Assembly: GCF_009937975.1 (NCBI RefSeq)
Contig: NZ_AP018441.1
Coordinates: 4,960,001-5,024,000 of the forward strand
Source: Undibacterium sp. YM2
Lineage (GTDB): Bacteria > Pseudomonadota > Gammaproteobacteria > Burkholderiales > Burkholderiaceae_D
Direction: 5' to 3'
Length of the DNA: 64,000 bases
Shown in pieces: positions 35,174 through 41,036 of the stretch (the stretch's first letter is position 1; each line of letters opens with the position of its first letter). Made by a program: the position numbers and the translations under genes. A model generated the notes under the pieces. It was not told where the DNA came from. It saw only the letters and a list, made by a program, of their open reading frames with translations, and did no database searches.

Positions 35174-35986
35174 TCAGCCTGCCACGCCCAAAATCACACT
35201 GGAAGCCTTGAACAGGCCAGTCACCGTGCCACCTACGACGAGACCCATGCTGGTCGCGCTTTCATTGGTGATGATGGCAGCCAGTGTTGCGCCACCTGGC
35301 AATTCAAGCACCACTTCGGTATTGACTGCACCTGGCAGGATGCGGCTGATGGTGCCGGTGAGCTGGTTGCGGGCTGACAGCCTGGCCTTGGCATCTTCTT
35401 CCATGAGGATGATGGAAGATGCTTTGATGAGTGCAAAGGCTTCTGCACCGATTTGCAAACCCAGCTCCTGCGTGCTTTCATGGGTAATGATGGCGACAAT
35501 CTTTTGGCCACCGGCTATTTCAAGTTCAATTTCATCATTGATGGCACCGGGTTTGACCTGGCTGACTTTGCCGAGGAACTGGTTGCGTGCACTGGTTTTC
35601 ATGTTCATTTTCCTGATCAATAAAAAATCGTCAGCAATGCCCTCTGCCTGCCTGTCTAGCTGGGCAATGAAGTCGCGGTGTTCTTGTTCTATGATCTTGA
35701 AATTGCTGACCAGTTGTTCACCACGCTTGGTCAGTCTTGTACCACCGCCGCCTTTGCCGCCGGTCAGGCGCTCTACCAGGGGTTCGCCTGCGAGATTGTT
35801 CATGGTGTCGATGGCATCCCAGGCGGCTTTATAGCTCATCTTGACGGCTTTTGCGGCCTGGGTAATTGAGCCACTTTCGGCAAGCTGGGCCAGCAAGGAG
35901 ATGCGGCTTTGGCCTCCAAGGTTTTCTCCATCTACGGTCATCCAGACTGCGCCTTGCAGAGTAATTTCTTTATTCTTTGCATTCAT
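35174..35986 (-). CDS. modE: Molybdate-responsive regulator ModE
   Basis: 270 residues. The N-terminal LysR-like winged helix includes 'ISLLAQLAESGSITQAAKAV' and 'SYKAAWDAIDTMNNLAGEPL', the ModE signature. Two mop/TOBE domains follow: 'SARNQFLGKVSQVKPGAIN' (about 133 on) and 'SARNQLTGTISRILPGAVN' (about 205 on), which bind molybdate. It lies 22 bp after modC in the same transcript. The ModE box at 38197-38224 before modA indicates repression of the whole operon when molybdate is plentiful. Confidence 0.9.
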   Translation of the reverse strand: MNAKNKEITLQGAVWMTVDGENLGGQSRISLLAQLAESGSITQAAKAVKMSYKAAWDAIDTMNNLAGEPLVERLTGGKGGGGTRLTKRGEQLVSNFKIIEQEHRDFIAQLDRQAEGIADDFLLIRKMNMKTSARNQFLGKVSQVKPGAINDEIELEIAGGQKIVAIITHESTQELGLQIGAEAFALIKASSIILMEEDAKARLSARNQLTGTISRILPGAVNTEVVLELPGGATLAAIITNESATSMGLVVGGTVTGLFKASSVILGVAG

Positions 35987-36008
35987 CTGCTACAGTCCTC
36001 ATTGGCTT

Positions 36009-36692
36009 TCATGCTGCATATTTTGTGCTTTCGACGAGTCTGCCATCCTGCAAATTCAATACATGCTCACCAAACACCTGGGCGTCTTCTGCATCATGGG
36101 TGATGAGTATCATGGGGATATTCAATTGCTTTTGCAGACTGTCCAGCTCTTTGCGCATGCTGATGCGCAGGGGCTGGTCGAGGGCGGCAAAAGGTTCATC
36201 AAGCAAAAGTGCACGCGGCTCGGCGATAAGGGCGCGGGCCAGGGCTGTTCTCTGTTTTTGTCCGCCGGATAATTCATGCGGCATTTGCCTGGCCAGGGCT
36301 TTGATGTGCAGTGCTTCGAGCCAGTAATCGACTTTTTCATTCTGTACTTTGGCAGATGGATTGCGCCAGCCATGACTGAGACCAAAAGCAATATTCTGCG
36401 CCACGTTCAGATGCGGGAACAGGGCGTAGTCCTGGAACAGGTATGCAAGCTGGCGGCGCTGTGGCGGCAGGTTGATACGCGCAGTATGGTCGAACAGGGT
36501 ATTACCTGCCACATGGATATAGCCAGTATCGGGCGTCATCAAACCGGCGATGGCTTTGAGCACCAGACTCTTGCCCGCGCCAGACGGGCCAAGTATGACG
36601 AGGCGCTGGCTATCGCTGCGAACCACAACATCCAGTTCAAAGCGACGCTGGCCAGATTGCAGGCTCTTGTGTATGTGCAGGTCAAATTGCAT
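36009..36692 (-). CDS. modC: Molybdate ABC transporter ATPase ModC, short form
   Basis: 227 residues. Walker A GPSGAGKS, Q-loop in 'LFQDYALFPHL', signature 'LSGGQKQRTALARAL', Walker B 'ALLLDEPFAALD' and the H-loop 'ILITHD'. Standard ModC proteins are about 350 residues with a C-terminal TOBE domain that binds molybdate; this one stops after the ATPase core, so molybdate regulation by that domain is missing. Energises uptake with ModB in the inner membrane. Confidence 0.85.
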   Translation of the reverse strand: MQFDLHIHKSLQSGQRRFELDVVVRSDSQRLVILGPSGAGKSLVLKAIAGLMTPDTGYIHVAGNTLFDHTARINLPPQRRQLAYLFQDYALFPHLNVAQNIAFGLSHGWRNPSAKVQNEKVDYWLEALHIKALARQMPHELSGGQKQRTALARALIAEPRALLLDEPFAALDQPLRISMRKELDSLQKQLNIPMILITHDAEDAQVFGEHVLNLQDGRLVESTKYAA

Positions 36693-36716
36693 TTTATTTG
36701 CTCATATTCAAAGACG

Positions 36717-37391
36717 TCACATGCGGTTGGCGATGCGGCCAGGCGCGAGCCTGCCTGCCAGCAGCAAGACCACAATACAGACTGCCGAAGTCAGCAAGAC
36801 CAAGGTATTGGCGACATCGTCCTGCCCGGCCTGGACCGCTTCATACACAGCAATCGACAAAGTCTGGGTCTTGCCGGGTATGCTGCCAGCCACCATCAGG
36901 GTAGCACCAAATTCACCGAGGGCGCGGGCAAAGGCCAGCAATACACCCGCCAGAATGCCGCGCCATGCGAGTGGCAAAGTCACGCGGAAAAACACGGCCA
37001 TTTCAGAAATACCCAACACCCTGGCCGCCTGCTCCAGTTGCCCATCGACCGCTTCAAAAGCCGCCCGTGCTGGTTTAAATACCAGCGGGAAGGCGACAAT
37101 GGCTGCCGCAATGACCGCACCCTGCCAGGTAAAAATAAAGCTGAAGCCAAAATGATCTTGTAACCATGCGCCGAGCGCACTACGCCGCCCCAGCAAGACC
37201 AGCAGGTAATAACCGAGTACCGTGGGCGGCATGACCATGGGCAGGGTCAGTATGGTATCGAGCAGGTCACGGCCAGGAAAGCGCTTGCGTGCCAGCAGAT
37301 AGCCCACGCCTATACCCAGCATCAGGTTCAGCAGCGTGGCCCAGCCCGCGACTTTCAATGACAATAGCAGGGCTGTCCATGCTGGGTTCAT
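36717..37391 (-). CDS. modB: Molybdate ABC transporter permease ModB
   Basis: 224 residues with about five membrane helices and the EAA-type loop 'AARVLGISEMAVFFRVTLPLAW', which contacts ModC. 'LPMVMPPTVLGYYLLVLLGR' is the typical ModB segment. The gene lies between modA (14 bp upstream) and modC (24 bp downstream). Confidence 0.9.
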   Translation of the reverse strand: MNPAWTALLLSLKVAGWATLLNLMLGIGVGYLLARKRFPGRDLLDTILTLPMVMPPTVLGYYLLVLLGRRSALGAWLQDHFGFSFIFTWQGAVIAAAIVAFPLVFKPARAAFEAVDGQLEQAARVLGISEMAVFFRVTLPLAWRGILAGVLLAFARALGEFGATLMVAGSIPGKTQTLSIAVYEAVQAGQDDVANTLVLLTSAVCIVVLLLAGRLAPGRIANRM

Positions 37392-37405
37392 CTATAACCT
37401 TTTTT

Positions 37406-38164
37406 TTATGGCTTCTGGAAGCCGTATTTAGTCAGGATAGCCTGGCTTTGCGGCAGGAACAAAAACGAGATAAAACGCCTGGCTTCTTCCCCATTGTTGC
37501 TGGCCTTGATCTTGGCGACAGGATAGGTGATGGGTATATCCAACGGCACTTCCATGGCGACCTTGACCTTGTCTTTTATGATGGCAGCATCGGTCGCATA
37601 CACAAAGCCACTTTCAACTTCGCCACGGGCCACATAGTCCAGAGACTGGCGCACGTTCTGGGTATAGATGGCCTTGGCTTCCAGCGCGGGCCAGAGTTTG
37701 GCTGCCGTCAGCGCATGCTGGGTATAACGTCCGACCGGCACGCTGGCTGGGTTGCCGATGGCAATGCGCTTGACGCCAGCCTGGCTCAAATCTTCCAGGC
37801 GCTTGATCGATAAAGTGCTGTCTACAGGCGCAATCAGCACCAAAGTATTTTTGACGAAATCGCGACGGTCTGCGGCTATAACCAGACCCTGCTTCTGTGC
37901 TTCATTCATGCTCTCCTGGTCTGCCGAGGCAAATACATCGACCGGAGCACCTTTGGCAATTTGCTGCAGCAGCGCACCGGACGCACCAAAGTTCAGCGCC
38001 ACCTTGGCCTCAGGATATTGCGCCTGGTAATTTTGCGCGATTTCTTTGAAGGCATTGGTCAGGCTGGCAGCGGCAGAAACTGTGACTTCTGCAGCAAGGC
38101 TGCTGGCTGAGATTGTGCAGAAAGCAATACTGGCAATGAGTTTGCCCAGGGTCTTGATTTGCAT
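37406..38164 (-). CDS. modA: Molybdate-binding periplasmic protein ModA
   Basis: About 252 residues from ATG 38164; an earlier in-frame start would run into the ModE site. The signal peptide ends near 'SSLAAE', then 'VTVSAAASLTNAFKEIA', 'LNFGASGALLQQI' and 'FVYATDAAI', the ModA fold with Ser residues that hold the oxyanion. Delivers molybdate or tungstate to ModBC. First gene of modABC-modE. Confidence 0.9.
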   Translation of the reverse strand: MQIKTLGKLIASIAFCTISASSLAAEVTVSAAASLTNAFKEIAQNYQAQYPEAKVALNFGASGALLQQIAKGAPVDVFASADQESMNEAQKQGLVIAADRRDFVKNTLVLIAPVDSTLSIKRLEDLSQAGVKRIAIGNPASVPVGRYTQHALTAAKLWPALEAKAIYTQNVRQSLDYVARGEVESGFVYATDAAIIKDKVKVAMEVPLDIPITYPVAKIKASNNGEEARRFISFLFLPQSQAILTKYGFQKP

Positions 38165-38196
38165 AAGGTATCCAGAAGAATAAGTGTCGAACAAGA

Positions 38197-38224
38197 AGCG
38201 TAATATACACTTATATATAGCGAT
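38197..38224 (-). promoter_or_regulatory. ModE box upstream of modA
   Basis: Read on the minus strand, ATCGCTATATA, six bases, then TATATTACGCT fits the known ModE consensus (ATCGCTATATA-N6-TATATAACGAT) with two mismatches in the right half. It ends 32 bp before the modA ATG and overlaps the probable promoter, so ModE-molybdate would repress. Confidence 0.8.
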
Positions 38225-38549
38225 AGAGAAATAAGCAGGTTTGAATACTTGATATGCGTCATGAAAATACCCGCTTCCCGGTATTTCTGCGCAAAAAACA
38301 TGTGATTTTTACAGGAGTGAGCAATTAAGAATGCATGAGTCTGCACTTTTGCGTTTTTTGCAAGAAGCTAAAGTCCAACAGTTGCGGGACTGCCTCTCAG
38401 CATGCTCTTCTTTATATTTCGGTTTTTTGAGGACTAGTGGGTGTCCAGTCTTTGTGTAAGAACGACATTGCTCAGCTATGTATCGTCATGAACAAAGTCC
38501 TGGCATTTAAACTTAAGCAGTGCGCTGTCAGGCTGATGAAGCCAAATCA
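38225..38549. other. Gene-free AT-rich stretch between modA promoter and the peptide island
   Basis: About 325 bp in which short open frames on both strands show no family, no ribosome-binding site and no signal peptide with a credible start. It holds the modA promoter side on its left end. No terminator hairpin for the leftward gene ending at 38550 was found. Confidence 0.35.
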
Positions 38550-39173
38550 TCATTCTTTCTTTATATCCAGTTTATCCAAAACAAAACCAGATATTGGAAC
38601 AGGTTTGTTCTTTCTCCCATTGCTAAAAAAAGCATTCGTATCAGAGGAACTGGATTCCCGATAAATCGCTATACCGCCAATATCATCTCCAACTTCAAAA
38701 AGTCGGTCAAAAAAACTGACTGGAATTTTTCCTTTGCTGTGTTTCTCTATCAAACCAAAAATTCTTTTACTCTCATCAATAAGAAACTCATTGTCATCGC
38801 TCAACAAAGGATGCAATATGACAACCGTCACCTTGCCAGGGTCCGGCTTTAATAAGGTCTTATTACTCCCGAGCATAAATAAAAGCGCACATTCTCTGGC
38901 ACAAACTCCTTTGACCGCCGTATTAAATTTCATTCCATCAATTAGATTCACCAATCCATTCAATTGACTGATGTTTTTGCTTTTCATGCCATAGCAATTA
39001 CGAAATTCAATCGTTTTATTATTTGGCAGCGTCGAAATTTCCGATTCAATTTTTAAAACTTTCTGATCGTCAAGAATGCCATCAATCACATAGGCCTCAT
39101 CTGCAAACACCATAGGCATTTGAAATGTAAGCACAATAAAAAAAATAATTTTCAATATTCTGATTAAAAACAT
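38550..39173 (-). CDS. Secreted ClpP-like (COG3904-type) protein B, nucleophile motif altered
   Basis: 207 residues with a signal peptide (cleavage near 'VFADE'). It is a diverged paralogue of the upstream neighbour: both have a strand, 'GVCARECALLFMLGSNK' or its equivalent, then an 'HP' segment and a late 'GGIAIYR'/'GGVLVFR'. In the ClpP-like COG3904 group the C-x-S-A-C segment carries the Ser; here it reads CARECA, so the Ser is absent and the protein may be catalytically dead. Starts 7 bp after the neighbour. Low-GC composition. Confidence 0.55.
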   Translation of the reverse strand: MFLIRILKIIFFIVLTFQMPMVFADEAYVIDGILDDQKVLKIESEISTLPNNKTIEFRNCYGMKSKNISQLNGLVNLIDGMKFNTAVKGVCARECALLFMLGSNKTLLKPDPGKVTVVILHPLLSDDNEFLIDESKRIFGLIEKHSKGKIPVSFFDRLFEVGDDIGGIAIYRESSSSDTNAFFSNGRKNKPVPISGFVLDKLDIKKE

Positions 39174-39180
39174 GTTTTTG

Positions 39181-39816
39181 TCATTCTATGGTTATGCCAA
39201 GTTTATCTATCGTGTAAGGCGAAAGAGGGACGAGGGTCGCACCATACTTTTCCTGAAAAAAAATCTGCCCGCCCGCTTTTTTGACATCCCTGAAAACCAG
39301 AACACCGCCAAATCGATCTTTGACTTTGTACATCCAATCCAAGACCTTTAAATCAGGGTATTCTGAATTTCTAAGTAAAATTTCATGAAGGATTTCCTGT
39401 GTAGAGCTCGCGTCTGTCTGATCATTAAATATATAGGCCACTGGATGAAAATGAAGAAATGTCTTACTCCCTTCATTCGCCGCTAAAAAAATTTTTTTCT
39501 TTCCAAACAAAAAAATAGCGGCGCAAGCAGAAGAACAATTCCCTTTGACGTAGGTAGGTAATTGATGGCGCACGATTAACTCGCCATATTGTTTGATAAG
39601 AAGTGGAGCCCAGTCTGAAGCACCGTTTGAGTCATGCAATTCTATGCCAAGTACATTCCCGGCGTTCACCGCAGACTGAAAAGTATTGAAGCTAGCTTGA
39701 GTGATTGGCCCAGTATGAATGAAATTTTTTTCTATGGATTCAGCCAAGCAATTCGGTGTGACGAATATGCACAGACAAGCAGCGTATATACCTAAGGTAC
39801 TATTGAAATATTTCAT
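39181..39816 (-). CDS. Secreted ClpP-like (COG3904-type) protein A
   Basis: 211 residues: signal peptide ending near 'CLAES', a beta strand with 'VLGIELHDSNGASDW', then 'YVKGNCSSACAAIFLFGKKK' (about 90-109), 'FLHFHPVAY' and 'DRFGGVLVFRD'. The C-S-S-A-C segment followed by a hydrophobic strand and G is the usual COG3904 pattern (periplasmic proteins with a ClpP/crotonase-like fold), where Ser and His may form a catalytic pair. It lies 71 bp after the double-glycine peptide and is probably in its transcript. Low-GC composition. Confidence 0.55.
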   Translation of the reverse strand: MKYFNSTLGIYAACLCIFVTPNCLAESIEKNFIHTGPITQASFNTFQSAVNAGNVLGIELHDSNGASDWAPLLIKQYGELIVRHQLPTYVKGNCSSACAAIFLFGKKKIFLAANEGSKTFLHFHPVAYIFNDQTDASSTQEILHEILLRNSEYPDLKVLDWMYKVKDRFGGVLVFRDVKKAGGQIFFQEKYGATLVPLSPYTIDKLGITIE

Positions 39817-39887
39817 CTATTTTACTTCTTGCGTACGTAGCAAAATGTTCGCTGCGCACGCAAAGCTATTCCACAGCAATCAGCTGA

Positions 39888-40076
39888 TCAGAGTCCATTA
39901 AGCCAATACTGATACTCGCGCTCCATACATTCAAGATCTCCTTTGCAAGAACCTAAGTTCTGTTCCATTTTACCTCGATTTGGCCACTCTCCGTAGCTAT
40001 TTTGACCTGTCTCACGAGTAGCTGCAGCATCCCCACCACTAACAATTTGAACTTCCATGTTTTCTAATATACGCAT
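39888..40076 (-). CDS. Double-glycine leader peptide, bacteriocin/microcin-like
   Basis: 62 residues from ATG 40076, chosen because GGAGAT lies 6 nt upstream; the frame is open further upstream but has no ribosome-binding site. The first 15 residues, MRILENMEVQIVSGG, have the pattern of Gram-negative double-glycine leaders: hydrophobic residues at -4, -7 and -12 and GG at -2/-1. The predicted 47-residue mature peptide is hydrophilic, with two Cys five residues apart, and ends in aromatic residues. Such peptides are cleaved and exported by C39-peptidase ABC transporters; none is in this window. Bacteriocin, signal or maturation substrate remain possible. Confidence 0.65.
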   Translation of the reverse strand: MRILENMEVQIVSGGDAAATRETGQNSYGEWPNRGKMEQNLGSCKGDLECMEREYQYWLNGL

Positions 40077-40103
40077 ATTTTTATCTCCATTTTTTAAAAA
40101 AGT

Positions 40104-40121
40104 CACTGCCTTAAGACAGTG
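40104..40121 (-). promoter_or_regulatory. 18-bp palindrome at the predicted transcript start
   Basis: CACTG-T-CTTAAG-G-CAGTG on the minus strand is symmetric except for one position pair that can form G-U in RNA. It covers the expected +1 of the promoter at 40128-40156, so it is either a repressor operator or a 5'-end hairpin of the peptide mRNA. Confidence 0.5.
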
Positions 40122-40127
40122 AAAAAA

Positions 40128-40156
40128 ATTATCTAATATAAAATAAATAATGTCAA
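40128..40156 (-). promoter_or_regulatory. Sigma-70 promoter of the peptide island
   Basis: On the minus strand TTGACA (40156-40151), 17 bp, then GATAAT (40133-40128): a perfect -35, one mismatch in -10 and optimal spacing, in very AT-rich surroundings. Transcription would start near 40121 and give a leader of about 45 nt to the ATG at 40076. Confidence 0.75.
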
Positions 40157-40307
40157 TTTTTATACTTATAAAAACATTATTTGGCATCCAACAAAACGAG
40201 CATGTTTTGCAAAATGCATGAGTGTAAGACCTGCTTTCCTTTTTTCCACTCCTTCTACAAATTGCTCAAGCTCTCAATGGCATGAAGCACGCAAATGGTA
40301 CAGGCGT

Positions 40308-40342
40308 AAAAAAACGCAAGGATTTGCATCCCTGCGTTTTTT
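40308..40342 (-). terminator. Rho-independent terminator, probably bidirectional
   Basis: AAAACGCA.GGAT pairs with ATCC.TGCGTTTT around a 4-nt loop, with A-run on one side and T-run on the other. It lies 22 bp after the stop of the chalcone-isomerase-like gene and separates it from the peptide island. Confidence 0.75.
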
Positions 40343-40363
40343 CCCATTACCTAAGTTGAAAGA

Positions 40364-40966
40364 TCAACGACCGCGTGTATCTTCCTCAGCCAGCATGGCT
40401 TTCTTGAGGCTGCGGTCTACCGGGGATTCTCCCAGCCAGATACGCAGCAGGGCATTGTAGAAACCGAGGTCCGGGTAAGGATCGCCCATTTTCTTGCCGT
40501 TCAGTGAAACGACCGTGCCTACTCCGGGTATCCAGTCATTGGTCATGACATCGCCTTTTTTGAGTTCGGGCACAGAGGCAAACAATTCACCGAAACGGAT
40601 GAATTGCGAAGTCATTTTGGACTTTTCTGCCTTGTCGGTGTTTTGTTGAATACCGGTCATGAAGCCACGACCGAATTCTTCATTGCTGAGGTCGCGCAAC
40701 ATGACGATAGTCACGCGGCGTGGTCCTTGTGATGCCAGTACTTCTGGTACTGTGGTCTTTTTCTCTTTCAGATACAGTCCCGCTGCATAGACTTTGAAAA
40801 TGGCCTTGTAACGTATGCCTGCACCGTTCAACTTCAGATCAGTGCCGCCTACCTGTACGTTTTCATCAAACTTAACCCCGGCAACTTCGGTGGCACTGGC
40901 CTGCACACTCATGCACATGACCAGCGCCAGACCTGCCAGGCGCATTACTGTTTTGTTCAATCGCAT
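40364..40966 (-). CDS. Chalcone isomerase-like exported protein
   Basis: 200 residues: signal peptide ending near 'ASATE', then 'VAGVKFDENVQVGGTDLKL', 'RYKAIFKVYAAGLYL' and a final 'NALLRIWLGESPVD'. This is the chalcone_isomerase-like domain of periplasmic bacterial proteins; the plant enzyme's catalytic residues are not generally kept, and bacterial members have unknown function. Single gene with its own terminator. Confidence 0.8.
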   Translation of the reverse strand: MRLNKTVMRLAGLALVMCMSVQASATEVAGVKFDENVQVGGTDLKLNGAGIRYKAIFKVYAAGLYLKEKKTTVPEVLASQGPRRVTIVMLRDLSNEEFGRGFMTGIQQNTDKAEKSKMTSQFIRFGELFASVPELKKGDVMTNDWIPGVGTVVSLNGKKMGDPYPDLGFYNALLRIWLGESPVDRSLKKAMLAEEDTRGR

Positions 40967-41036
40967 TTGTCTCCCCTTTTATTTTAATACCACTTGAAAA
41001 CTGCCCGCCTCGCTTTGGGTTACGAAGGCGGTGCCA

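Noticed and set aside
38059..38346. 95-codon minus-strand frame across the modA start
   Set aside because: It overlaps modA and the ModE box in another frame and has no start signal.
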